DNA from: Halomarina salina
Lineage (GTDB): Archaea > Halobacteriota > Halobacteria > Halobacteriales > Haloarculaceae
Assembly (NCBI RefSeq): GCF_023074835.1
Contig: NZ_JALLGW010000001.1
Coordinates: forward strand, 2,356,001 to 2,420,000
Reading direction: 5' to 3'
DNA: 64,000 bases
The notes under the pieces were generated by a model that was not told the origin of the DNA, did not search any database, and saw nothing but the letters and a program-made list of their open reading frames with translations. The stretch's first letter is position 1. Each line of letters opens with the position of its first letter. The position numbers and the translations under genes are program-made. Positions 41,353 through 49,630 of the stretch are shown one piece after another.

Positions 41353-42993
41353 CTACAGCTCCTCGCTCGGTGAGAGCGGTCCGTCGAGCCGTTCGTCGGC
41401 GGCCTCCTCCAGCTTGTAGCGCTGGACCTTCTGGGTCGCGCTCCGCGGCAGGTCCTCGACGAAGAACACCCGTCGTGGATGCGCGTAGGTCGCCACGTGG
41501 TCCAGCGTGAACCGACGGAGGTCCTCCTCGGACACCGATTCGCCCTCCTCCAGCACGACGAACGCGATGGGTGCCTCGCCCTTCGTCTCGTGGGGGACGC
41601 CGACGACGGCGGCCTCGGCGACGGCCGGATGTTCGTACAGCGCGTTCTCGACCTCCGCGGGGTAGATGTTCTCTCCGCCCGCGATGATCATGTCGTCGGC
41701 GCGGTCGACGATCCAGAAGTAGCCGTCCCGGTCAACGCGCGCGACGTCCTCGGTGTAGAACCAGCCTTCGTCGTCGAACACCTCGGCGGTCTTCTCCGGG
41801 CGGTTGTAGTACCCCTCGAACACGTTCGGGCCGCGGATGGCTATCTCGCCGGTCACCGAGTCGTGGTCGTCGAAGTCGATGTCTGGGTTCGGATGCGGCG
41901 AGAGGTCGTCGGGGGCGACGATCGTCTCGCGGGTCGCCGGGTCGGCTATCTTCAGTTCCACGCCGTAGACCGGCGGGCCGACGCAGCCGGCCGCCTTCCG
42001 GACGCCGCGGGCGGGTTCGACGGTACCGGCCGGAGCGGTCTCCGTCATCCCCCAGCCTTCGACCATCGGCACGTTCCACGCCTCCTCGATGGTGCGGCGC
42101 GTCTCGTCGGCCAGCGGCGCGGCCGCGCAGGTGACGTCCTCCAGCGACGAGAGGTCGTACTCCTCGGGGTCCTTCCGATACTCGCGGAACATCGTGGAGT
42201 ACATCGCCGGAACGCCCGCGAACTTCGTGATGCGTTCGTCCTCGATGGCCCGCAACATCGGGACGGGTTCGGGCGTCGGCTGCAGGTACATCGTCGTCCC
42301 GGAGTAGATGCCGGTGCCCATCAGCGCGTTGAGCGCGTAGATGTGGAACAGCGGGAGGACCAGCAGGAACGAGTCCTCGGCGTCGATGGCGAGGCCGCCC
42401 TTGTCGTACGCCTCGACGGTCGTCAGCAGGTTCTCGTGGGTGAGCATCACGCCCTTCGGCCGACCGGTGGTCCCCGAGGTGTACGGCTGGCAGGCCACGT
42501 CGTCGTAGGCCCGCGACGGTCGGTCGAGGTCCGGCGAGGCGTCGGCGAGCGCGGCTTCGAGGTCCTCCACGCCGTCACCGCCGCCCGCGACGAGGGGGTG
42601 TTCTACCTCGGCGGCCGCCGATAGCTGGCCCACCTTGTCGCCGATGAGCTGAGACCCCACGAGGTGGTTCGCGCCCGCGTCGTTCAGAACGAACACGAGC
42701 GTTTCGGGGTCCATCCGGAGGTTGAGCGGCGTCGGCACGCCGCCTGCCTTGATGGCTCCGAAGTACGCGACCGGGAACTCGTTCGTGTTCGGAATCATCA
42801 GACCGACCCGGTCGCCCGGCGTCAGCCCCCGGTCGAGCAGGGCGTTCGCCATCCGGTCCGAGCGGTCGTCGAGCCCCGCGAACGAGAGTTCGTCCGCGTA
42901 GAAGCTGAACGCCGCCTTCTCGCCGTACCGGTGGGCGGCCATCGCCGGCAGGTCGCCCACGTGTCGCAGGGGTTCGCCCTGGTGGAGTTCCAT
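41353..42993 (-). CDS. Long-chain acyl-CoA ligase (AMP-forming)
   Basis: The 546-residue ANL enzyme has the P-loop PYTSGTTGRPKGVMLTHEN, the A5 motif VEGWGMTETAPAG, the A7 motif WFYTEDVARVDRDGYFWIVD with RADDMIIAGGENIYPAEVE, and the catalytic Lys near RSATQKVQRYKLEEA. It activates long- or medium-chain fatty acids to acyl-CoA with ATP. The start is MELHQGEPLRH; the upstream in-frame segment overlaps the promoter. A 9-bp perfect inverted repeat and a TATA-like box lie in the 133-bp divergent region shared with the HAD phosphatase gene. Confidence 0.9.
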   Translation of the reverse strand: MELHQGEPLRHVGDLPAMAAHRYGEKAAFSFYADELSFAGLDDRSDRMANALLDRGLTPGDRVGLMIPNTNEFPVAYFGAIKAGGVPTPLNLRMDPETLVFVLNDAGANHLVGSQLIGDKVGQLSAAAEVEHPLVAGGGDGVEDLEAALADASPDLDRPSRAYDDVACQPYTSGTTGRPKGVMLTHENLLTTVEAYDKGGLAIDAEDSFLLVLPLFHIYALNALMGTGIYSGTTMYLQPTPEPVPMLRAIEDERITKFAGVPAMYSTMFREYRKDPEEYDLSSLEDVTCAAAPLADETRRTIEEAWNVPMVEGWGMTETAPAGTVEPARGVRKAAGCVGPPVYGVELKIADPATRETIVAPDDLSPHPNPDIDFDDHDSVTGEIAIRGPNVFEGYYNRPEKTAEVFDDEGWFYTEDVARVDRDGYFWIVDRADDMIIAGGENIYPAEVENALYEHPAVAEAAVVGVPHETKGEAPIAFVVLEEGESVSEEDLRRFTLDHVATYAHPRRVFFVEDLPRSATQKVQRYKLEEAADERLDGPLSPSEEL

Positions 42994-43022
42994 GGTAGCG
43001 TCTGACGCTGTTCGTCCGACAA

Positions 43023-43029
43023 CATAAAC
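43023..43029 (-). promoter_or_regulatory. TATA-like box of the acyl-CoA ligase gene
   Basis: On the minus strand the sequence cgtttatgtt reads as a TATA-like element about 32 nt before the acyl-CoA ligase ATG. It lies between the start and the inverted repeat at 43038-43073. Confidence 0.45.
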
Positions 43030-43037
43030 GTTCACTC

Positions 43038-43073
43038 CGTTGGTAGGTATAGAGGGGTGTTGTTCTACCAACG
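43038..43073. promoter_or_regulatory. Inverted repeat between acyl-CoA ligase and HAD genes
   Basis: Perfect 9-bp arms (cgttggtag and ctaccaacg) are separated by 18 nt. The repeat sits immediately upstream of the ligase TATA-like box and about 54 nt before the HAD ATG. Each side is flanked by acgttcac. The geometry fits a dimeric regulator site or a longer hairpin; the regulator is unknown. Confidence 0.5.
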
Positions 43074-43126
43074 TTCACGGACCCTACGACCGTCGTCGTT
43101 AACCGACACTCTCGCGTCTGGTCCGT

Positions 43127-43918
43127 ATGGACGTTCGCGGGGCGGTCGTGGACCTGGACGGGACGGTGTATCGCGGCGGGACGCTCGTCGACGGGGCGCT
43201 GGCGGGTATCGAGGCGCTCCGTGACCGCGGGGTCGACCCGCTGTTCGTGACGAACAACCCGACTCGCTCGCCGGCGGAGTACGCCCGACGGCTCGGCGAG
43301 ATGGGACTCGACGTGGCCCCCGACCGCGTGCTGTCGGCGGGGTCGGTGACGGCGCAGTTCCTCGCGGACCACCACGCCGACGAGGAGACGTTCGTCGTCG
43401 GCAGCGACGGCCTCCGCGAGCAGTTGCGAGCGGTCGGCGTCGCGCTGACGGGTGACCCGGAGGACGCGGCGGTACTCGTCACCTCCCACACCTACGGGTT
43501 CGACTACGAGGCGCTGACCGAGGGGTACTGGGCGCTCCAGTCCGCCTCGACGTTCGTCGGGACGGACCCGGACCTGACGTACCCGAGCGCCGACGGCCGC
43601 GACCGGCCGGGGTCGGGAGCCATCACCAACGCCGTCGGCGGCGTCGCCGACCGCGACCCGGACCACGAGTTCGGCAAGCCCTCGCCGGAGACGCTGGCGG
43701 CGGTCCGCGAGCGACTGGACTGCAAGCCGGAGCACTGCCTCGTCGTCGGCGACCGTCTCGACACGGACGTCGCACTGGGAGCGACCGGCGGGATGCAGAC
43801 CGGCCTCGTCCTCTCGGGAAGCACCTCTCGGGCGGTGTACGAGGCGCGAGACCCCCAGACGATGCCGACGCCCGACGTCGTGCTGGAGCATCTGGGCGAA
43901 CTACGGACCGTCTTGTGA
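43127..43918 (+). CDS. HAD-IIA family phosphatase (NagD/PGP type)
   Basis: The 263-residue protein has the HAD nucleophile motif VVDLDGTVYRGG (Asp9, Asp11), motif II VTNNPTRSPAEYARRLGEMG, the lysine motif FGKPSPETL, and motif IV VVGDRLDTDVALGA. Class IIA cap members dephosphorylate sugar phosphates, nucleotides or phosphoglycolate. The gene is divergent from the acyl-CoA ligase across 133 bp. The exact substrate is unknown. Confidence 0.85.
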   Translation: MDVRGAVVDLDGTVYRGGTLVDGALAGIEALRDRGVDPLFVTNNPTRSPAEYARRLGEMGLDVAPDRVLSAGSVTAQFLADHHADEETFVVGSDGLREQLRAVGVALTGDPEDAAVLVTSHTYGFDYEALTEGYWALQSASTFVGTDPDLTYPSADGRDRPGSGAITNAVGGVADRDPDHEFGKPSPETLAAVRERLDCKPEHCLVVGDRLDTDVALGATGGMQTGLVLSGSTSRAVYEARDPQTMPTPDVVLEHLGELRTVL

Positions 43919-43935
43919 GTCACTGTCTGACATAG

Positions 43936-43945
43936 CTTTTTATAC
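43936..43945 (+). promoter_or_regulatory. TATA-like box of the 50-residue protein gene
   Basis: The T-rich element ctttttatac lies about 26 nt before the ATG at 43967, the usual leaderless spacing. It is one of the clearest TATA boxes in the window. Confidence 0.6.
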
Positions 43946-43966
43946 GTGGCTGTGTTCCCCACTACC

Positions 43967-44119
43967 ATGAGGAATCCAGACAGCCCGTACCTCTTCGGCG
44001 AGGTGGACGACGACGACCCAGAACCCCCAGAGACGCCGGACGTGAGCCGTGAGACGGTCATCGTCGACGGCGCGGCGATGAGCTACAGGGGATACCAGCG
44101 CCAGCAGGGTGAGGAGTGA
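43967..44119 (+). CDS. Small acidic protein, hypothetical (50 residues)
   Basis: The 50-residue product begins MRNPDSPYLFGEVDDDDPEP, then has ETVIVDGAAMSYRGYQRQQG. It is soluble, acidic in its first half and Tyr/Gln-rich at the C-terminus, with no cysteine. A strong TATA-like box supports expression. I do not recognise a family. Confidence 0.55.
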   Translation: MRNPDSPYLFGEVDDDDPEPPETPDVSRETVIVDGAAMSYRGYQRQQGEE

Positions 44120-44213
44120 CGGACCCGCCACGACCCTGACGAGTCGTCGAGGCTGGCGACCCTGACTCCGTCGGCCGTGTAAACTCGGAGCGTTCGGTTT
44201 GCGGTTCCATACG

Positions 44214-44223
44214 GTTTTTTATT
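44214..44223 (+). promoter_or_regulatory. TATA-like box of the MTH865-like gene
   Basis: The T-run gttttttatt is centred about 31 nt before the ATG at 44250. It has an A/T content unlike its surroundings. Confidence 0.55.
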
Positions 44224-44249
44224 GTCAACGGTTCACTGTCCGGTGTCCT

Positions 44250-44504
44250 ATGGCAGACAAAGACGAACTCCGTCAACAGATGATCGACGCGTTCGAAGGT
44301 GCCGACTACCCCATCAACAGCCCGATGGACCTCGTCCCGGCGCTGCCGAACGGTCCCTCGACGAAGTTCGAGTCGGGTGACTTCTCGATGACCGCCATGG
44401 AGCTCAACACGAAGCTCGGTGGGGGAGACTTCCCGTACGAATCGGCGGACGCGTTCGTCGACGACATCATGGACCAGCTCGAGGACCAGGGTCACTTCGA
44501 CTGA
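44250..44504 (+). CDS. MTH865-like family protein
   Basis: The 84-residue protein starts MADKDELRQQMIDAFEGADY and has the repeated plan of MTH865: PINSPMDLVPALPNGPSTKF, then FSMTAMELNTKLGGGDFPYE, then SADAFVDDIMDQLEDQGHFD. MTH865 proteins are small all-helical EF-hand-like bundles of unknown role. The conserved Pro-rich turn and Gly-Gly-Asp-Phe-Pro are visible. It is monocistronic with its own TATA-like box. Confidence 0.8.
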   Translation: MADKDELRQQMIDAFEGADYPINSPMDLVPALPNGPSTKFESGDFSMTAMELNTKLGGGDFPYESADAFVDDIMDQLEDQGHFD

Positions 44505-44573
44505 GTCGCTGCTGCGACTGAGTCGCCGCCGCGACAGAACCGGCGTCGCCTCTCGCCTCCGATTCTCGTTCTT

Positions 44574-45053
44574 TCAGCGCGCGAGCACCGCCAGTGCCGT
44601 CGCGAACAGGCCGAGCGCCAGCAGCCCCCAGTTGGCGACGGTGCTGCTCGCTCGTGTCACTCCGAGACTGAACCGACGCCCCGACAGCGGCCAGAGCAGC
44701 GGGACGCCAGAGGGCGTCAGCCAGTCGGCCAGCAGGTGTGTAGTGACGCCGAACGCACCGACGAATCCCGCGAACGGGACCAGCCACTGAACGGCGAGCG
44801 ACGGGGGGAGTCGAGTGACGGCCAGCGTCGCGACCCCCGCCAGCGTCGCGCCGACGAGCAGCGCGAACGCGAGGGAGTGGGTGGGACCGCGATGGCGGAG
44901 CAACGGTATCCGGAGGTCCACGTCCGGGAGCCGTGCCAGTGCGAGGACGACGACGCCACCCGCGACGGCGAGTACGGGGTCGGTCCCGAACACCGTCCAG
45001 CCGACGGGAGCGTAGCAGACGAGCGCTGCCCCCCAGTGGCCCTCTTTGCGCAT
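44574..45053 (-). CDS. YdjM-type membrane-bound metal-dependent hydrolase
   Basis: The 159-residue protein has four hydrophobic segments and the family motifs LARLPDVDLRIPLLRHRGPT with HSLAF, followed by HLLADWLTPSGVPLLWP. The conserved Asp and His residues are the proposed metal ligands of DUF457/YdjM proteins. The biochemical activity is not established in archaea. It is divergent from a 39-residue membrane protein across 65 bp. Confidence 0.8.
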   Translation of the reverse strand: MRKEGHWGAALVCYAPVGWTVFGTDPVLAVAGGVVVLALARLPDVDLRIPLLRHRGPTHSLAFALLVGATLAGVATLAVTRLPPSLAVQWLVPFAGFVGAFGVTTHLLADWLTPSGVPLLWPLSGRRFSLGVTRASSTVANWGLLALGLFATALAVLAR

Positions 45054-45118
45054 GGAGGGGATGACGACGCGACCGGCATGAACCGTCCGCTTTTCGTCAC
45101 CGCGTCCCTCGACTCGGT

Positions 45119-45238
45119 ATGTTCGCGCTCGCGGGGTCGGTCGTCGAGTCGTACGGGCCGTTCCTCGTCCCCGTCGTCGTCTTCGTGGCGGGACTCGTCG
45201 GCTACGGACTGCTCTACGCGCTCAACCGGTGGCAGTGA
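45119..45238 (+). CDS. Single-helix small membrane protein
   Basis: The 39-residue product has one hydrophobic helix (FLVPVVVFVAGLVGYGLLYA) and a short basic C-terminus ending LNRWQ. A T-rich gcttttcg lies about 27 nt upstream. Such short single-helix proteins are often missed; no family is recognised. Confidence 0.45.
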   Translation: MFALAGSVVESYGPFLVPVVVFVAGLVGYGLLYALNRWQ

Positions 45239-45326
45239 GCGACGGGTCGTCACGCGAGCAACGGCGGAGCACTCGGGACGCGACCCGCCACCTAGAGCTT
45301 TCCCGTCGGCCCCGGAAGTCGGCCCC

Positions 45327-45923
45327 ATGAGCGACGAGACGGAGCCGGCGATGCGGAACTTCCCGGTCCCCGACTACGACGACCTGCCCGAGGACCTGCA
45401 GGAACGAATCGACGAGGAGACGGAGCAGGCCGGGTTCACGCCGAACGTCTTCTCCGCGATGGGGTACAAACCGAGTCACTTCCGGGCGTTCTTCGACTAT
45501 CACGACGCACTCGTCGAGGACACCGCCCTCGAACGCGAGGAAATAGAGATGCTCGTCGTCACCGTCTCCGGCGTCAACGACTGCCTCTACTGCGTCGTCG
45601 CCCACGGTGCGCTCGTCCGCATCTACTCGAAGGACCCGAAACTCGCCGACCAGCTGGCGACGAACCACCGCGCCGCCGACCTCAACCCGACCCACCGCGC
45701 CATGCTCGACTTCGCCGTGAAACTCACCGAGTCGCCGGGTCGAATTGACGAGGAGGACCTCGAAGCGCTCCGCCTGCAGGGGTTCTCCGACGAGGCAATC
45801 TGGGACATCGCCAGCGTCGTCGGCTTCTACAACCTCTCGAACCGGATGGCCGTCGTGATGGACATGCGCCCGAACGACGAGTTCTACCGGTTGGGGCGAG
45901 ACCAACCGTCACACTCGGAGTAG
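45327..45923 (+). CDS. AhpD-like peroxidase-related protein (CMD family)
   Basis: The 198-residue protein has the carboxymuconolactone decarboxylase/AhpD fold. The redox centre is visible as Cys86-x2-Cys89 and His93 in VNDCLYCVVAHGALVRIYS. Segments RAFFDYHDALVEDTALEREE and HRAMLDFAVKLTESPGRIDE match the peroxidase-related subfamily (about 190 residues). AhpD-type enzymes recycle thiol peroxidases; this subgroup lacks a proven substrate. The start ATG follows the usual TATA-free GC-rich spacer. Confidence 0.85.
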   Translation: MSDETEPAMRNFPVPDYDDLPEDLQERIDEETEQAGFTPNVFSAMGYKPSHFRAFFDYHDALVEDTALEREEIEMLVVTVSGVNDCLYCVVAHGALVRIYSKDPKLADQLATNHRAADLNPTHRAMLDFAVKLTESPGRIDEEDLEALRLQGFSDEAIWDIASVVGFYNLSNRMAVVMDMRPNDEFYRLGRDQPSHSE

Positions 45924-46027
45924 GGGGCTCGAACGACGTTCTACGTCCCTGTCCGTTAGAGAGAGAGGTCCGATGGTGCTACTGTGAGTCGGTACGGCTC
46001 CACGACGGCAAGAGGACCCGGCCCCGG

Positions 46028-47347
46028 TCACGCCCCCGCCTCCGCGCTCGTCCCCGAGCGGACGAGCGGGACCGCCGCGACCACCAGCGTGAGAACGACG
46101 ACTGCGGCACACAGGGCGTAGGTCGTCCCGAAGCCGAACCAGTCGTCGACCATCGGGACGGCGAGCAGTGGACCGAGACTCAGTCCGACGTCGCCCATGA
46201 TGTTGTAGACGCTGCCCATCCGACCGATCTCGTCGCCCGGCGTGATGTCGCCGAGGATGGCCAACAGCGCGGGGCCAGCACCGCCGGTCCCGACACCGAT
46301 GAGTGCCGTCCCAGCGAACAGGCCGAGGAGCGTCGGGAGCGCGGCGAGCGTGAGGAGACCCCCACCCATCGCGAGGAACGCGGGGACGAGAATGGAAGCT
46401 CTGTTCGAGAGCCCGTCGGAGACCCGACCGCTGGCGAACGTCGTGAGACTCGCCGTGACGACGCCGACGCCGAGGACGACGCCACTGATGCCCGCAGCGT
46501 CGAGGACTCCGAGTTCGACCCCGGTCTCTGCGGCGTACTTGACGACCGTCGCTAGCAACACGCCGCCGAACGTGAACCGGATGGTCATGTTTCCGACGCC
46601 GATGGGGACGACCCGTGGCTCGCGGCGGACCATCGCCGGCAGCTCCCGGAGACTGGTCCGCTCGTCGGTCGACGGCGCGACGTCGGGGAGGACGACCAGC
46701 GCGACGAACCCTGCGACGACCGCCAGCACGCCGGCCAGCAGGAACGCCTCCGCGATGCCCAGCAGGTCCGCCATCAGTCCACCGACGACCAGTCCGGTCG
46801 GGAACCCCAGGGACTGGCCGCCGCGCATGTAGCCCAGCCACCGTCCACGGTTGGCCGCCGTCGTCACGTGCGTGATGGTGGCGAACGCACCGAGGAAGAC
46901 GAACGCGCTGCCGAACCCCCACATCGTCCGGGCGAGCAGGAAGACGGCGGCGGCGTTCGACACCGGCCCGACGACCGGCAGCGCCGCGAACGTTCCACTG
47001 GGGACGTACAACCCCGCGACGTAGCCGAACGGGGCCAGTCCCTGCACGAACAGGCCGACTATCATCGGTCGGCGCGCACCGACGGCGTCGACGACGGTGC
47101 CCGCCGGGGCGTTCATCAACAGGCGCGCGATGCGATTCGCCGAGAGGATGACGCCGAGGACGACCGCGCTGATACCGAGGAGGTCGTCGAGGAGGGGGAG
47201 CGTCGGGAACGCGACGCCCGTCGCCACCCCGCCGAAGAACACGCCAGCCACCACGGCCAGCGCGACGGTCCGAATCTCGTGGGGTTCGAACGTCGCGTCG
47301 GCCTGCGACTGGGGTCGCTCCGCGGCGTCGGACTCGCCCGTCGTCAC
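46028..47347 (-). CDS. MFS family transporter
   Basis: The 439-residue protein has 12 predicted helices. The first includes VAGVFFGGVATGVAFPTLPL, followed by the major-facilitator loop LSANRIARLLMNAPAGTVVD with GARRPMIVGL. A second-half counterpart is TFASGRVSDGLSNRASILVP. These features fit drug or metabolite efflux MFS carriers. Both termini are acidic. The substrate is unknown. It is divergent from the ABC binding-protein gene across a 204-bp region. Confidence 0.88.
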   Translation of the reverse strand: MTTGESDAAERPQSQADATFEPHEIRTVALAVVAGVFFGGVATGVAFPTLPLLDDLLGISAVVLGVILSANRIARLLMNAPAGTVVDAVGARRPMIVGLFVQGLAPFGYVAGLYVPSGTFAALPVVGPVSNAAAVFLLARTMWGFGSAFVFLGAFATITHVTTAANRGRWLGYMRGGQSLGFPTGLVVGGLMADLLGIAEAFLLAGVLAVVAGFVALVVLPDVAPSTDERTSLRELPAMVRREPRVVPIGVGNMTIRFTFGGVLLATVVKYAAETGVELGVLDAAGISGVVLGVGVVTASLTTFASGRVSDGLSNRASILVPAFLAMGGGLLTLAALPTLLGLFAGTALIGVGTGGAGPALLAILGDITPGDEIGRMGSVYNIMGDVGLSLGPLLAVPMVDDWFGFGTTYALCAAVVVLTLVVAAVPLVRSGTSAEAGA

Positions 47348-47521
47348 GGTCGCTGAGTCACCTCGCGGCCAGCGGGTGGCGACGGTACCGGCACTGCAAC
47401 GAGATACCGTGCGCGTCGGTTAACAGTTTCTCACGGGACGAAGTCGAGTCCCCAGAGGTAACCGATGGATGGACTGTCTGCGGTTTTAACGAACAACGCT
47501 GTCTCAGAGACCGGAACGCTT

Positions 47522-47541
47522 GTATATTGTTAACATAATAC
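47522..47541. promoter_or_regulatory. TATA box with overlapping palindrome before the ABC binding protein
   Basis: The sequence gtatattgttaacataatac forms a nearly self-complementary A/T-rich site with a perfect 8-bp core, tgttaaca, at 47528-47535. A TATA-like tatatt lies at 47523-47528, about 27 nt before the ATG. A factor bound here would overlap the likely transcription start, so repression is a natural guess. Confidence 0.5.
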
Positions 47542-47551
47542 ATTATAAGAC

Positions 47552-49030
47552 ATGGTCCGGAAGCCAATCGACAGACGGCGGGTGTTACAGGGAATCGGGG
47601 CCGGAATCGTCACCGCGACGGCGGGCTGTGCGGGTGGTGGGGACGGCGACCAGGTTCCGGGAGATGGAACAGGCGACGGCGGCGGGGGAGGCGGCGGCGG
47701 TGGCGGCGGTGGAAACGGGAGTGACAACGACTCGGGCAGTGGGGGCGGTAGCACCGGTGAGGTCCTCGCACTGACCGACTACGCCAGCGAGGCGTGGCAG
47801 GCGAAGTGGGAGGACGAGATAATCCCCGGATTCGAAGAGGAGGTGAGTCCGGACTACCAGGTCACGACGGAGTACGTCGGCCTCCAGGGCACCGGCGAGC
47901 AGCGCCTCACGACGCTGTTGCAGTCGGGTAACCCGCCGGAGATGTACCACGGCACAATCACGCAGGTCGCCGACCTGGTCGCGCAGGGACAGACCCGACC
48001 GCTCGACGACACGCTCTCGTCGCTCGAAGAGGCCAACGGTGAGATGTACTTCAAGAGCACCGTCACCGTCGACGATAGCGTCCAGATGATACCCCACGGT
48101 CTCTACCTCGGCGGGACGCTCAACTACCGCCAGGACATCTACGACACGCTCGGTCTGTCGGTGCCCGAGACGTGGGACCAGCTACTGGAGAACGCTCGGG
48201 CCATCTCGGAGTCCGACGAGACGAACGCCACCGGGTTCGCCATCGCCGCACAACCCGCCGGGAAGGCCGGGTCGGACTTCGACAACTTCCTCCGCAACGC
48301 CGGCGGTGGCGTCTTCCAGGGGACCGAGGGCGAGGAGGCCGAGATCTGGTTCGACGAACAGCACGTCACCGAAACGCTGACGATGATGAACGACCTCGCG
48401 GAGTTCTCGCCGGACCCGTCCAGCCTCAACTGGGGGCCGACCATCGAGAACTGGGTCGCGGGGCGCATCGGTCAGTGCATCATGAACAACGCGTGGCTGG
48501 CGGGACCGGCGTACGCCGCCGGCGCGACCGAAGTCGCACTGAACACGAACATCGCGCCCGTCCCGATGCAGAGCGACGCCGACCCCATCGACCGTGGCTG
48601 GGCGCTCATCGACGGGACGCCCGTGCTCAGCGAGTCGGACAACCCCGACGGGGCCATCGAGTTCCTGGAGTACATGTACGGCTCGCCGGAAGCGCAGGCC
48701 GACAAGAACCTCGTCGAGCCGATGCGGTTCCTCCCGCCCTACCAGGACATCCTGGAGACCGACGCCTACCAGAGCGCCGAGATATTCCAGGCGGAGGACG
48801 GCCACTTCCTCGAACTCAACCGGCGGTGTTTCGAGGAGATAGCGCCGAACCTCTCGAGCGACGAACGCCCCTCGACCGTGGCGACGACCTACGAGAGCAG
48901 GTTCCAGTACGACTCCGAGATGGTGAACTCCGTCGTCGTCCAGGGGAACTCGCCACAGCAGGCGTACGAGGACGCACTGGCGAAACTCGAACAGCGCTTC
49001 CAGGAGGGACAGGAACTCGCCTCGTCCTGA
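47552..49030 (+). CDS. Extracellular solute-binding lipoprotein (carbohydrate ABC importer)
   Basis: The 492-residue protein has a Tat signal (DRRRVLQGIGAGIVTATAGC) with lipobox Cys26, so it is exported folded and lipid-anchored. A Gly/Asp/Ser linker of about 45 residues, including a run of twelve glycines, precedes the binding domain. The domain has the cluster-B fold of sugar-binding proteins (WEDEIIPGFEEEVSPDYQVT, NPPEMYHGTITQVADLVAQG, GYLGGTLNYRQD-like segment, ILSESDNPDGAIEFLEYMYG-like segment). It is the receptor for the ABC importer encoded convergently at 49.6-52.6 kb. The substrate is unknown; sugar or polyol is likely. Confidence 0.9.
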   Translation: MVRKPIDRRRVLQGIGAGIVTATAGCAGGGDGDQVPGDGTGDGGGGGGGGGGGGNGSDNDSGSGGGSTGEVLALTDYASEAWQAKWEDEIIPGFEEEVSPDYQVTTEYVGLQGTGEQRLTTLLQSGNPPEMYHGTITQVADLVAQGQTRPLDDTLSSLEEANGEMYFKSTVTVDDSVQMIPHGLYLGGTLNYRQDIYDTLGLSVPETWDQLLENARAISESDETNATGFAIAAQPAGKAGSDFDNFLRNAGGGVFQGTEGEEAEIWFDEQHVTETLTMMNDLAEFSPDPSSLNWGPTIENWVAGRIGQCIMNNAWLAGPAYAAGATEVALNTNIAPVPMQSDADPIDRGWALIDGTPVLSESDNPDGAIEFLEYMYGSPEAQADKNLVEPMRFLPPYQDILETDAYQSAEIFQAEDGHFLELNRRCFEEIAPNLSSDERPSTVATTYESRFQYDSEMVNSVVVQGNSPQQAYEDALAKLEQRFQEGQELASS

Positions 49031-49033
49031 ACG

Positions 49034-49573
49034 GTGTTCGACTGGTTTCCCAGCCGACGCCCTCCCGACCCGGCCGTCGACTCGGCCACGCCGCGACTGC
49101 TCGGTCGCCGAGCGCTCGCCGTCGTCGTCGACCTCCTCCTGTGTTACTTCGTCCTCGAGGCGATTCCGCTCGCGCTCGTCGTCTGGCTGCTGCCCGGTCT
49201 CGCGGAGGCGAACACGACCGCGCTGTTCGTCGGGAGTGTCGTCGCGCTGGCACCCGTGTCGGTCGTCTACGGCTTCTACTTCGAGTGGCGCTACGCCCGC
49301 ACGCCCGGCAAGGAACTGACCGGTCTGGTCGTGACGACGCCCGACGGGATACCGCCCGGCATCGTCGCTTGCGGTGTCCGGAACCTGCTCCGATACGTCG
49401 ACTTCCTCCCGGTCGGGTACCTGCTCGGCGTCCTCGTCGCGGGTCTGTCGAGCGACGGTCGGCGCGTCGGGGACAGAGTCGCCGGGACGCTCGTCGTTCG
49501 ACCCAGAGCGACGGTCGAGCGCGAGCAGAGAGCCCCCACCGACGGACGAGAAGAGCGGACGGGCCGCGCCTGA
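49034..49573 (+). CDS. RDD family membrane protein
   Basis: The 179-residue protein starts at a GTG 3 nt after the binding-protein stop. It has three hydrophobic helices with RDD-type residues: LLGRRALAVVVDLLLCYFVL at the first helix, and EWRYARTPGKELTGLVVTTP then RNLLRYVDFLPVGYLL. RDD proteins are of unknown function, some linked to ion transport. Its close spacing to the binding protein suggests co-transcription with the transport system. Confidence 0.8.
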   Translation: MFDWFPSRRPPDPAVDSATPRLLGRRALAVVVDLLLCYFVLEAIPLALVVWLLPGLAEANTTALFVGSVVALAPVSVVYGFYFEWRYARTPGKELTGLVVTTPDGIPPGIVACGVRNLLRYVDFLPVGYLLGVLVAGLSSDGRRVGDRVAGTLVVRPRATVEREQRAPTDGREERTGRA

Positions 49574-49630
49574 GAACCCACTCGATACACACTCACCACC
49601 GACGGCACCAGAGCGGGAGACCGCAGCAGT

